Positions 1-7,259 of a DNA stretch of 12,878 nt are shown here, in pieces. The position numbers and the translations under genes were made by a program. The notes beneath the pieces are model-generated. The model was not told the origin of the DNA, made no database searches, and was given only the letters and a program-made list of their open reading frames with translations. This stretch comes from Euryarchaeota archaeon UBA106 (GTDB lineage Archaea; Thermoplasmatota; Poseidoniia; Poseidoniales; Thalassarchaeaceae), in NCBI GenBank assembly GCA_002502365.1, contig DAOJ01000005.1, forward strand, positions 1 through 12,878. The letters are read 5' to 3'. Position 1 is the stretch's first letter. Each line of letters begins with the position of its first letter.

Positions 1-24
1 TGATACTTCTGCGTAATCGCCCAT
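1..24 (-). CDS. 5' end of an unidentified gene, cut by the window edge
   Basis: An ATG at 24-22 on the minus strand follows the S17e stop by only five bases and opens a frame reading MGDYAEVS to the window edge. The sequence across the S17e stop, GAGTGGT, resembles a weak ribosome-binding site, as at the other junctions of this operon. Eight residues are too few to identify the product. In many euryarchaea eIF6 lies near L31e, but these residues do not resemble the usual eIF6 start. That a gene begins here is inferred from the tight operon spacing. Confidence 0.4.
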
Positions 25-29
25 ACCAC

Positions 30-221
30 TCAATCGGTACGGCGCTGAATATAACGGGTGATGTATCCCGCGATCCAATTCCTCATGCGCTTATTGTCGA
101 CATCTGTGAATTCCACCACTAGGTCTTTATTGGTGTCGAAATCGTCTGTGAACTTATCTGGATAAATTTCCAACAAACGTAATGCTCTAGTCTTGATGAA
201 AGATGGTCTAATATTACCCAT
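30..221 (-). CDS. rps17e: 30S ribosomal protein S17e
   Basis: This is a small-subunit ribosomal protein shared by archaea and eukaryotes and absent from bacteria. The 63-residue product has the normal archaeal length. It shows the family pattern throughout: a start like MGNIRPSFIK, the YPDKFTDDFDTNK segment at about residues 20-32, and RNWIAGYITR near the C-terminus. The ATG lies four bases after the L31e stop, and a GGAGGAATGA ribosome-binding site spans the end of L31e, so translation is probably coupled. It is the fourth gene of a minus-strand operon starting with S19e. S17e at this place, where eIF6 often follows L31e in euryarchaea, is a variation in gene order. Confidence 0.93.
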   Translation of the reverse strand: MGNIRPSFIKTRALRLLEIYPDKFTDDFDTNKDLVVEFTDVDNKRMRNWIAGYITRYIQRRTD

Positions 222-225
222 GGTA

Positions 226-489
226 TCATTCCTCCGCCAATTTCACTTCAAGTGGAAATCCTTCTTCCCTTGTACAAACGATTCGAATCTTTCGAGGTGG
301 CTTTTGCATTCCACGAGCCCAAATGACTTCGTTGACGGCTTGATCTATCCAGATTTCTTCGCCATCTTGTATCTTCATATGTTGCGATACGTGGTTTCGA
401 ATTTCCGCCATTGCACGATTCGCACGCTTTGTTCTAGGAACGTTCCACGCAGCACGTAGAGGAATGACCATTTCTTTAATCTCAGCCAT
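226..489 (-). CDS. rpl31e: 50S ribosomal protein L31e
   Basis: Large-subunit ribosomal protein L31e, which sits near the peptide exit tunnel in archaea and eukaryotes. The 87-residue product has the expected length. It carries the family features: an N-terminal strand with IPLRAAWNVPRTKRANRA, then an AMAEIRNHVSQHMK helix, and a VNEVIWARGMQKPPRKIRI core, where the W-x-R-G-x-x-x-P-P motif is diagnostic. The start is set by a GAGGTGA ribosome-binding site at 501-495, which contains the stop codon of L39e. L39e and L31e are regular neighbours in archaeal genomes, which supports the call. Confidence 0.95.
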   Translation of the reverse strand: MAEIKEMVIPLRAAWNVPRTKRANRAMAEIRNHVSQHMKIQDGEEIWIDQAVNEVIWARGMQKPPRKIRIVCTREEGFPLEVKLAEE

Positions 490-494
490 CTAAA

Positions 495-501
495 TCACCT
501 C
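495..501 (-). promoter_or_regulatory. Ribosome-binding site of L31e containing the L39e stop codon
   Basis: The minus strand reads GAGGTGA, a perfect match to the archaeal 16S anti-Shine-Dalgarno, with its last three bases serving as the TGA stop of L39e. The L31e ATG follows five bases later. The same design recurs at S19e/L39e, where the stop TGA at 662-660 opens the GAGGTGA at 661-655, and in looser form at L31e/S17e (GGAGGAATGA). Confidence 0.85.
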
Positions 502-650
502 TGAAGTTTTGACCTGCGCCAGTGGTGGCGCTTAGGATGAGATACTGTGTTGCGCGCAGTTCTCAACATGACCCATACTGGGACTCTGCGGTTTTGCTTT
601 GTCACCTTGTTAAGTCGCTGCTTCTTACCAAACGGTTTGTTACGCGCCAT
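495..650 (-). CDS. rpl39e: 50S ribosomal protein L39e
   Basis: A 51-residue, very basic protein, among the smallest ribosomal proteins, which lines the peptide exit tunnel of archaeal and eukaryotic ribosomes. Reading the minus strand from the ATG at 650-648 gives MARNKPFGKKQRLNK, then a QNRRVPVWVMLRT block, and ends in HHWRRSKLQR. These are the standard L39e landmarks: N-K-x-x-x-K-K-x-R-L, R-x-V-P-x-W-V and the W-R-R-x-K-L end. The ribosome-binding site GAGGTGA (661-655) overlaps the S19e stop codon. The gene fills what would otherwise look like an empty gap between S19e and L31e. Confidence 0.94.
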   Translation of the reverse strand: MARNKPFGKKQRLNKVTKQNRRVPVWVMLRTARNTVSHPKRHHWRRSKLQR

Positions 651-659
651 AATTTCACC

Positions 660-1130
660 TCAGTATCTCGCTAGTTCGGGATGTCTTTCCTCAGCCAGAG
701 GACGTACACTGTGTGCTGATTCATCCAGTAATGATTGGCCTGTGGGTGTAACCACTTTGCCTAGAGTCACGGTACCGGCTGTGTTGAATGAGTCTGTGAT
801 ATACCCTGCTGAGGCTAATTGTTGTAGTGCTGTTCGTGCAACTTTACGAGAACCTGCAACCGCTCTATTAGGTTTAACTCCCCTATCTTTGGGTCCACCG
901 AAAAGTTGTGACATATGATTAGTTCCAATTGGACCTTTCATTGCTACCTTACGTAGGATAGCTGCGCATCGTACATACCACCAGTCCGATTGTTCTGGAG
1001 GGTTTTCCCTATGCGTGCCAGTCTTTACGAAATCAGCCCACTCCGGAGCATTGATCGCATCATTATTAGCGAATCTCTTGGCGAGGTCCGCAATCAGTAA
1101 ATCTGCTGGTACATCGTGGTACGTCGTCAT
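660..1130 (-). CDS. rps19e: 30S ribosomal protein S19e
   Basis: Small-subunit ribosomal protein S19e, needed for 40S/30S head maturation in archaea and eukaryotes. The 156-residue product has the usual archaeal length. It starts with the typical MTTYHDVPADLLI, followed by PEWADFVKTGTHRENPPE and DWWYVRCAAILRKVAM (about residues 28-65), then a winged-helix part with GGPKDRGVKPNRAVAGS and LQQLASAGYI. It ends near TPTGQSLLDESA, with a short extra tail. An AGGTGAG ribosome-binding site (1140-1134) and a TATA box at 1174-1167 mark it as the first gene of the operon. The 5' leader would be about 15 bases. Confidence 0.95.
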   Translation of the reverse strand: MTTYHDVPADLLIADLAKRFANNDAINAPEWADFVKTGTHRENPPEQSDWWYVRCAAILRKVAMKGPIGTNHMSQLFGGPKDRGVKPNRAVAGSRKVARTALQQLASAGYITDSFNTAGTVTLGKVVTPTGQSLLDESAHSVRPLAEERHPELARY

Positions 1131-1166
1131 ACACTCACCTTGTAGCGACCGGCCGACCTTGAGGCC

Positions 1167-1174
1167 GTATATAA
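1167..1174 (-). promoter_or_regulatory. TATA box of the ribosomal protein operon
   Basis: The minus strand reads GGTTATATACGG here, an archaeal TATA element. With the usual 25-base offset, transcription would begin near 1145, giving a short leader that holds the AGGTGAG ribosome-binding site of S19e. The core TATATA is symmetric, so the same element could also serve the plus-strand gene at 1270. Confidence 0.6.
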
Positions 1175-1213
1175 CCGTGATGACTTAAGGCAATTCGACA
1201 GCCCCTTGGTACG

Positions 1214-1239
1214 CCATTCTTGTGGAGTCCACACAATGG
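1214..1239 (+). repeat. Imperfect inverted repeat upstream of the membrane protein gene
   Basis: Arms CCATT (1214-1218) and AATGG (1235-1239) enclose a second dyad, TGTGGA (1221-1226) and TCCACA (1228-1233), around a single G. As RNA this can fold into two stacked 5-bp helices separated by a small internal loop, closed by a 3-base loop. As DNA it could be an operator. It lies between the TATA element at 1167-1174 and the chosen start at 1270, and it swallows the GTG at 1222, which argues against that codon as the start. Function unknown. Confidence 0.45.
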
Positions 1240-1269
1240 TTCAAACCACCCTTTCGTTTCGGCTGTTCA

Positions 1270-2067
1270 ATGCGCAAGTCATTGTCACGTAATCCGAACA
1301 TGCTTCGGACTATGATTGGGTTAGGTTTAGTACTCATATTGGTCCTATCCTATGCCGTATATTCTGCAACGGTTGATAGCGAATATTATCGATATGAAAC
1401 TAGTAATGAAAGTACTGAATATCAAGTTACGATACAAGAAGAGAATGAATCTACTTGGTATGTTGCAACAGATTCTGCACCCACATGGGTCAATATCACG
1501 GCCATAAACGCACCATCCGGATCGACACTAACCGTGACATCAACTAGCCATACGTGGTTTTACTCGCCTTTGTTGGGGCAAGAAGGAGATTCTGTCTTTA
1601 ACTGCAAAGAATTTGATGAAGTTTCAGATTCCTGTAGTGAAGGCTATGAGCATCAAACTGAAATTACTGGAGAAGAGACTGTGATGACAGGAAGAGTCTC
1701 TCTGAATCTTCCTATAGAGGGCGTAGGATATGAAAGAGCTAATGATATGGAAGACGCCGAGTCCAAGGTAATTGCATTAATTGATCAAGAAACGGTCAGC
1801 ACATCTTGGATAATTTCAATCACCAATGATGGGGAAACGGTTTCATCAGAAGGCATTAGTATAGAATTTACATTGACGGAACATGAATTTGTTGAGATTT
1901 CAGAATTTGAAATTGATCCCGTTCAAGAAACATTGTATGGAATTGCGACATTGGTTGGTTGTTTCTTTTTGCTAATTGCAGTTCCAATGATGGTATACTT
2001 TGCTGGTGTGGCCAAAGCACGAATAGATGAAGAGAACAGATTAGAAGCCCCTTCACCTCAAGAATAG
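1270..2067 (+). CDS. Hypothetical double-anchored membrane protein with an outer domain
   Basis: The protein is not recognised. From the ATG at 1270 it has 265 residues. A basic N-terminus (MRKSLSRNPN) leads into a membrane segment at about residues 14-34. A polar, Ser/Thr/Glu-rich domain of some 185 residues follows, and a second membrane segment lies at about 223-246 before a short charged tail ending in PSPQE. The topology predicts both ends in the cytoplasm and the middle outside. The outer part has a single Cys pair (C112, C122) that could form a disulfide, and three N-glycosylation sequons (N46, N59, N75), which fits an archaeal surface protein. A GTG at 1222 would extend the frame by 16 residues, but it lies inside an inverted repeat and adds a stretch that does not fit a membrane anchor start. 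Confidence 0.75.
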   Translation: MRKSLSRNPNMLRTMIGLGLVLILVLSYAVYSATVDSEYYRYETSNESTEYQVTIQEENESTWYVATDSAPTWVNITAINAPSGSTLTVTSTSHTWFYSPLLGQEGDSVFNCKEFDEVSDSCSEGYEHQTEITGEETVMTGRVSLNLPIEGVGYERANDMEDAESKVIALIDQETVSTSWIISITNDGETVSSEGISIEFTLTEHEFVEISEFEIDPVQETLYGIATLVGCFFLLIAVPMMVYFAGVAKARIDEENRLEAPSPQE

Positions 2068-2129
2068 CCTGAATTTATTACGAACAATCGCTCAGAAATT
2101 TTATGCCTATTTCATGATGCCAAGGAAAT

Positions 2130-3623
2130 ATGGAAGACTTGCTTCTCTTGGCCCAGCAGTCTGTCCTAAATGGAGACTATGGTACTGCCAAGGAGCAATT
2201 TCAATCAATAATCCAATCTGGTTCAGATAATTCTTCAGCATGGTATGGATTAGGAGTAACCCACCATTCGCTAGGAGAAACTGATGATGCTATATCCGCG
2301 TTTGAAACATCCTATAAATTCAACAAAACTCATGCTGCTACCGTGGCTAACCTAGCATTTTTGTATGTCGGAATAGATGATTCACGAAGCAGTGAATTTG
2401 CCCAAATAGCCCTAGAACTTGGCTTGGAAAATCAACAACTCAAAGAATTGATCAAAGATTCAGCAGATACCGATGAGCCACCAATTATCTCTGCTGAGCC
2501 AATCGAAAATAATAGTGAAGCAGTTTCAATACATACATCCATTGAGAATTTGATTAGTAACAAAGAATTTCAGAGTGCTATGGAAATTATTTCGCCAGCA
2601 CTCGAAAATCAATATTCATCTGACACTCAAATTTGGTATTTTTGCGCACTGTGTCTCAATGAGTTAGGTCTTGAGGAGGATGCAATTAACTCACTAAATT
2701 ATTGTCTACAATTGGATTCAGAATTTGATGAGGCTAGAGATTTACTTACGACTATATTAGCCAAAGATACTTCAGAAGACAATACGGAACCAATAGTTGA
2801 AGATTTCAAACCAATAGTTACCGAAGAAGTAACATATGCAGAATATGAGCCAGAAATTGGCGAAGAAGAAAATTTTGAGATAGCATTAGAAGATACCTTG
2901 ATTGTATTGCAAAACAAAGCCAAAGAAGCTACAGAAAGTGGCAACCATTCAGTAGCAATTCAAACTTGGAAGAAAATTATCCAAGAATACGGTTCCTCAG
3001 TTCAGTCATGGATAGGGATGGCTGAAGCTCTTGAAAGTGCAGGATATGTCGAAAAAGCCCGTCAATGTAGGCTTAAGGCTGATGAATTAAGCGACGACAG
3101 CGATGATCAGACATTTACCCAATCTAATGTAGATTTAGTCTCTGCAGCAGAAGAAGTCAAGAGTACGTTTTCGGCAAACAATAACCAGATCGAAGAGAAT
3201 GTGAATACTGCCATAGAATGGTACAACAAAGGGCTTACATTACTGTCCGAAGATAAGGCTTCTCAGTCATTGAACTGCTTTGAAAAGGCCTTATCTTCAA
3301 TCCCACGGGAAGAAACTGAATTACGGGTTAGATCATATAATGGCCAGGGTCATGCATTACATCATTTAGGCAGATTTTCTGAGAGTATACAGTCGTACCA
3401 TCAGGCAATATCAATGGACCCAGCAAGCGTTACTGGTAGGACTCTTTACAATATGGGTTCCTCCTATGCAGCAATGGAGCACTTCAGTGATGCCATAAAA
3501 TGCTTCGAGCAAGCATTAACCAGAGATTTAGATAATGATGAATTACGATTATGTAAGACTCAGATGAATAGATGTAGTTTGTTATTGAAGGAACAAAATA
3601 AGGCTGCGAAACTTCAATCCTGA
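2130..3623 (+). CDS. Tetratricopeptide repeat (TPR) protein
   Basis: A 497-residue soluble protein built from TPR helical hairpins, which usually act as protein-protein scaffolds. No catalytic domain is seen. An N-terminal TPR pair covers about residues 2-69 (AWYGLGVTHHSLGETDDAISAFE). A middle group lies at about 136-205 (QIWYFCALCLNELGLEEDA) and another near 256-320. A C-terminal run of three repeats spans about 361-470, with GQGHALHHLGRFSESI and NMGSSYAAMEHFSDAI matching the TPR pattern of small and large residues. Acidic linkers (about 112-135, 212-255, 320-358) separate the groups like flexible tethers. The start ATG at 2130 is preceded by AAGGAA, and a TTTTATG element near 2099-2105 could be its TATA box. 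The 3' end overlaps the converging molybdoenzyme gene by ten bases. The partner is unknown. Confidence 0.85.
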   Translation: MEDLLLLAQQSVLNGDYGTAKEQFQSIIQSGSDNSSAWYGLGVTHHSLGETDDAISAFETSYKFNKTHAATVANLAFLYVGIDDSRSSEFAQIALELGLENQQLKELIKDSADTDEPPIISAEPIENNSEAVSIHTSIENLISNKEFQSAMEIISPALENQYSSDTQIWYFCALCLNELGLEEDAINSLNYCLQLDSEFDEARDLLTTILAKDTSEDNTEPIVEDFKPIVTEEVTYAEYEPEIGEEENFEIALEDTLIVLQNKAKEATESGNHSVAIQTWKKIIQEYGSSVQSWIGMAEALESAGYVEKARQCRLKADELSDDSDDQTFTQSNVDLVSAAEEVKSTFSANNNQIEENVNTAIEWYNKGLTLLSEDKASQSLNCFEKALSSIPREETELRVRSYNGQGHALHHLGRFSESIQSYHQAISMDPASVTGRTLYNMGSSYAAMEHFSDAIKCFEQALTRDLDNDELRLCKTQMNRCSLLLKEQNKAAKLQS

Positions 3624-5899
3624 TGTTTTTCAACTTTAACAATAACAGATTTACTTGTAGGCGTGTTACTTCCTCGTGCCGTAGATTGTAATGGTATCAA
3701 CTCATTAGCTTCAGGGAAATATGTTGCTATGTTCCCTTTAGGTATATCGTATTCAACAATATACCACTTTTCGGATTTACGGAATTCCCCGTTAAAATTT
3801 GAGATTAAATCGACTTTGTCTCCTGTTCTCAGTAGTCTCTCTTTGGAATCAAGTGGATTCATCATAACTATTCTACGTCCAGACTTTATTCCACGATATC
3901 TATCTTGATCAGAATAAATCGTTGTGTTATATTGGTCGTGTGACCTAATAGTCATCATAATGAACTCATCGTTATCTGGTTGCAAGTAGGATATTGGATG
4001 GAATATGAAATTCGCTTTACCAGAATTAGTTCTAAATTCTAAGTCATCCCTAGGTGGATTAGGTAAGTAAAATCCGGATTTGTTCTTTATCCTCTTATTG
4101 TAATCCTCAAAGCCATCTATAGTAGATTCAATTAAACTTCTTATCTGATCATAATTATTACAAAGTTCGGTCCAATTTAGAGTGCTAAATGATCTTCTGC
4201 TTTCCAAAGCATTAGCAATACCACAAACAATAGCAGGTTCTGAAAGTAAATCTGTCGATGTAGGCCTCATGTGCCCTTGTGAACTGTGGACTATACCCAT
4301 AGAATTTTCAACGCTAACAAATTGTTTACCCGATGATTGATTGTCGACTTCCGTGCGGCCCAAGCAAGGTAAAATTAGAGATTGTTCGCCTGTGATTAGG
4401 TGGTTTCGATTCAGTTTAGTAGAAATGAAAACAGTAAGTTTACAGTTGTTCATCGCTTTTGCAATAGATTTAGTATCAGACATTGCTGAAAGAAAATTGC
4501 CACCCATTGCAAAGAATATTTTACCTCTTTTTTCAATCATCGCACTTGCAGCATTTACAGCATCGAACCCATGGCCTAAAGGCACATCAATACCTGTTGT
4601 TTGATTAATTCTAGCTGCAAATTCGGGTGTAATAATATGGTTAATTCCAACAGTCCTATCGCCTTGCACATTGGAATGACCTCGGACAGGGCAAACACCT
4701 GCTCCTTCTCTACCAATGTGCCCACCGATAAGATGAGTATTGACAATTTCTTGGATAGTCTCTACTGAGTTGTGATGTTGGGTGATGCCCATCGCCCAAC
4801 ATGTAATCATCGATTTAGATTTAGCAATAATATTGGCTAATGTTTGTATTTCTGATTTAGTAACGCCGGATATTTCCTCGATAACTGACCATTCTACCTC
4901 TGAAATTGATTCTTTATATGCATCAAAGTTTGAGGTGAAATCGTCAATAAAATTTGAGTCATACATTTCGTTCTTCAACAATAGATTGTTGATGCCTCGG
5001 AATAATGCTAAGTCGCCGTTAATTTGGACCCTAACATGTTGGTCTGCAATTGATTTACCTGAACCTAGCATTTCGAGGGGGTTTTGAGGGTGTTTGAATT
5101 TTTTCATACCAGTTTCTATCAATGGATTTATCGATATAATTGATGCACCATTTTTTCTTGCATCCCTTAATGCGGTTAACATTCTGGGATGATTAGTCCC
5201 TGGATTTTGACCAACTACTAATATCAAATCAGCCTTGTTGAAATCTTCCAATTTGACAGTACCTTTACCGATTCCAATAGAATCCGATAGGGCAAAACCA
5301 GATGATTCATGGCACATATTAGAACAATCTGGCAGATTATTGGTACCGAAACCTCTAGCCAGAAGTTGCCAAAGAAAAGCAGCCTCATTACTGGTTCTCC
5401 CAGATGTGTAAAAAATAGCATCATCTGGTTCCTTAAGTGAGCACAATTCATCAGCTATCATGTCAAAGGCTTCATTCCAACTGATTGGAGTATAGTTATT
5501 ACTCCCCGATTTGAGAATCATTGGAGAAGATAGCCGACCCTGGGAATTCAACCATTGATCTGATTTTGTAGATAATTCTTGGACGCTGTGTTGGCCAAAA
5601 AATTCTGGTGTAATTGTTTTCTTTGTGGCTTCGTCCGCCACTGCTTTTGCACCGTTCTCACAGAATTCCGCGATAGTTCTGTGACCATCTGGATCTGGCC
5701 AGGCACAACCCGGACAATCGAATCCACCGAATTTATTTACTCTATTGAGAGATGAAATGGCACCAGTGATTCCAGATTTTGAAATCCCATGTTTCATTGT
5801 AGAAATAATAGCAGGGGCTCCAGCAGCGACATTAGACGGTTTACCTAGTTGGGGCGGCTGATTCTCCTCCGGAGGAGTTTCAAGGGCTCCTCTACTCAC
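3614..5899 (-). CDS. FdhF/YdeP-family molybdopterin oxidoreductase
   Basis: A 761-residue bis-MGD molybdenum or tungsten oxidoreductase, related to the formate dehydrogenase alpha subunit and closest in pattern to the YdeP family. Family marks: GFDCPGCAWPDPDG at residues 59-72; SGRTSNEAAF at 166-175; DCSNMCHESSG at 191-201, where C196 occupies the metal-ligand Cys/Sec position of formate dehydrogenases; GQNPGTNHPRM at 230-240; and a C-terminal MopB domain with TIRSHDQYNTTIYS and DRYRGIKSGRR. The N-terminus has C62, C65 and C80, three of the four cysteines that hold a [4Fe-4S] cluster in classic FDH, so cluster content is uncertain. It starts with GTG; a TATA-like GAATAAATG about 20 bases upstream may give a leaderless transcript. 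fdhD lies 64 bases upstream. No electron-transfer subunit is nearby. The substrate is unknown: formate is possible but unproven in this family. Confidence 0.88.
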   Translation of the reverse strand: MSRGALETPPEENQPPQLGKPSNVAAGAPAIISTMKHGISKSGITGAISSLNRVNKFGGFDCPGCAWPDPDGHRTIAEFCENGAKAVADEATKKTITPEFFGQHSVQELSTKSDQWLNSQGRLSSPMILKSGSNNYTPISWNEAFDMIADELCSLKEPDDAIFYTSGRTSNEAAFLWQLLARGFGTNNLPDCSNMCHESSGFALSDSIGIGKGTVKLEDFNKADLILVVGQNPGTNHPRMLTALRDARKNGASIISINPLIETGMKKFKHPQNPLEMLGSGKSIADQHVRVQINGDLALFRGINNLLLKNEMYDSNFIDDFTSNFDAYKESISEVEWSVIEEISGVTKSEIQTLANIIAKSKSMITCWAMGITQHHNSVETIQEIVNTHLIGGHIGREGAGVCPVRGHSNVQGDRTVGINHIITPEFAARINQTTGIDVPLGHGFDAVNAASAMIEKRGKIFFAMGGNFLSAMSDTKSIAKAMNNCKLTVFISTKLNRNHLITGEQSLILPCLGRTEVDNQSSGKQFVSVENSMGIVHSSQGHMRPTSTDLLSEPAIVCGIANALESRRSFSTLNWTELCNNYDQIRSLIESTIDGFEDYNKRIKNKSGFYLPNPPRDDLEFRTNSGKANFIFHPISYLQPDNDEFIMMTIRSHDQYNTTIYSDQDRYRGIKSGRRIVMMNPLDSKERLLRTGDKVDLISNFNGEFRKSEKWYIVEYDIPKGNIATYFPEANELIPLQSTARGSNTPTSKSVIVKVEKHQD

Positions 5900-5963
5900 A
5901 TTGAATCCGAATTATCATTTATTCTTCATTCTGTTGGATTATAATATGGGAAAGTACTGTTCT

Positions 5964-6761
5964 TTATCGAATTCTATTTGGAGCAGAGTGAATAACCATA
6001 GAATCAGTTCTGAGGAATGAAATCAAAGTCAAATTAAATTCTCTAGCCAATTCTACAGCCATCGTGCTGGAGGCTCCAACAGAGGCTAGGATAGGGAAAC
6101 CAGCCCTGATCGATTTCTGTACTAATTCGTAGGAAGCCCGACCGGATAGATGAATAATTGCTTCATTGGCCGGAATTAGTTCCTTTACTAACATCATTCC
6201 AATCAATTTGTCCAAAGCATTGTGCCTACCCACATCTTCTGCAGAAGCGATTATGCCTCCCTCCTGATTAAATGCAATTGCAGCATGACATCCACCAGTG
6301 ATTTTGAATAGAGGTTGATTTGACATCATTGACTTTAGATTACAGGATACTTGGTTAGAATCTAATTGGAAATTATTATTCAATTTTGTACGTTCTAATT
6401 TTTCGAGGTTAGATAATGACTCTTTGCCACAAACTCCACACGCAGATGTAGTCAAATCTTGTCTAGTATGTAGCGAATGATTAAATTCTACGGATTTTTT
6501 TAACACGATGCATATTTCATTCTCAGTAGAATTAATTTCTTGTATATCTGTAGATGCTTCTATTATCCCTTCTGAATATAGAAAACCAATGACAAGCGAA
6601 TCGTCATTTCCCGGAGTTCTCATAGTCAACCCCATTGAATACTGAATATTTTCATGGATAATTTGTATACTAAGGGGTGATTCTATTGTTATGTGGTCTA
6701 TTTTACCTTCTCGGAGACCTTCTGAGACTCTGACTATATCAGACTCCCTAGACCCGTTCAT
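5964..6761 (-). CDS. fdhD: Formate dehydrogenase accessory sulfurtransferase FdhD
   Basis: FdhD passes sulfur from a cysteine desulfurase to the Mo-bis-MGD cofactor and hands that cofactor to formate dehydrogenase-type enzymes, which are inactive without it. The 265-residue product covers the whole family. It has the catalytic CGVCG motif with C108 and C111 (the pair equivalent to C121/C124 in E. coli), TGGCHAA at 155-161, AEDVGRHNALDKLIG at 174-188, and SGRASYELVQKSIRAGFPIL near 206-225. It ends with the usual strand-rich cap (SFLRTDSMVIHS). It lies directly upstream of, and on the same strand as, the YdeP-family enzyme, its probable client. It is divergent from the IscA-like gene across about 90 bases. 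Its start is the first in-frame ATG; no strong ribosome-binding site is seen. Confidence 0.94.
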   Translation of the reverse strand: MNGSRESDIVRVSEGLREGKIDHITIESPLSIQIIHENIQYSMGLTMRTPGNDDSLVIGFLYSEGIIEASTDIQEINSTENEICIVLKKSVEFNHSLHTRQDLTTSACGVCGKESLSNLEKLERTKLNNNFQLDSNQVSCNLKSMMSNQPLFKITGGCHAAIAFNQEGGIIASAEDVGRHNALDKLIGMMLVKELIPANEAIIHLSGRASYELVQKSIRAGFPILASVGASSTMAVELAREFNLTLISFLRTDSMVIHSAPNRIR

Positions 6762-6824
6762 AGGCCCCCTAGGAGCAACTAATCTATTGGATTGCCGGCT
6801 GGACTGTCTAATTCAGGAATGGTT

Positions 6825-6832
6825 GATATATG
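6825..6832 (+). promoter_or_regulatory. TATA box placing the IscA-like gene as leaderless
   Basis: GATATATG is centred about 25 bases before the GTG at 6853, the standard TATA-to-transcription-start distance in archaea. The transcript would therefore begin at or within a base or two of the start codon, which accounts for the absence of a ribosome-binding site there. Confidence 0.5.
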
Positions 6833-6852
6833 GGTGTCTCCAGTTGATATTT

Positions 6853-7239
6853 GTGGCAATAATCGACGGCGCGGGTTTTTCTCTACCAATCGCTAATGTT
6901 AGTGAAAGAGTAGATGTATCAATCGATGTTAGCGATGCTGCCCGAGCCGCAGTCAAATCAGCAATCGGCGACCAAATGGATACACATGTGCTAATTATCA
7001 GCGCAAAAGCGGGCGGTTGTTCAGGATATCTGTATGACATGGTCATCACTGAACGTCCTAACGAAAGTGGATTTCAAGTAATAGATGTAGACGGAGTTAC
7101 AATTCTAATTCACGATGATGATAGCTCATTACTGAATGGTCTCAAATTAGATTTCAAGGATTCACTGATGGGTGGTGGATTCCACATGGATAATCCTAAC
7201 GCAGATCGTGCATGTGGATGCGGCCAATCCTTCGGATAA
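6853..7239 (+). CDS. IscA/HesB-type iron-sulfur cluster assembly protein
   Basis: A-type Fe-S carrier or scaffold protein that delivers clusters to target enzymes. From the GTG at 6853 it has 128 residues, close to the family norm. It keeps the three conserved cysteines: C56 in AKAGGCSGYLYDM and the C-terminal pair C121 and C123 in ACGCGQSF. Between them lies the conserved pattern of a DGVTILIHDD strand, the LNGLKLDF turn and GGGFHMDNPNA. The open frame extends upstream to 6691, but that extension runs back through the promoter and into the start of fdhD on the other strand and does not look like an A-type N-terminus. GTG 6853, with a TATA box 25 bases before it, is preferred. ygfZ follows within 20 bases, suggesting joint expression. 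Confidence 0.88.
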   Translation: MAIIDGAGFSLPIANVSERVDVSIDVSDAARAAVKSAIGDQMDTHVLIISAKAGGCSGYLYDMVITERPNESGFQVIDVDGVTILIHDDDSSLLNGLKLDFKDSLMGGGFHMDNPNADRACGCGQSFG

Positions 7240-7259
7240 TTTTGTCTATGGGGCATAAA

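Noticed and set aside
193..918. Long plus-strand open frames opposite the ribosomal protein genes (193-459 and 547-918)
   Set aside because: They are antisense to four strongly conserved ribosomal proteins, show no family pattern and lack promoters or ribosome-binding sites.
1222..1269. GTG at 1222 as the start of the membrane protein
   Set aside because: It lies inside the inverted repeat at 1214-1239 and would add a 16-residue piece before the natural basic-plus-hydrophobic N-terminus beginning at 1270.
5300..5320. Selenocysteine at the active site of the formate dehydrogenase-like enzyme
   Set aside because: The position is an ordinary Cys codon in MCHESS and the frame is uninterrupted.
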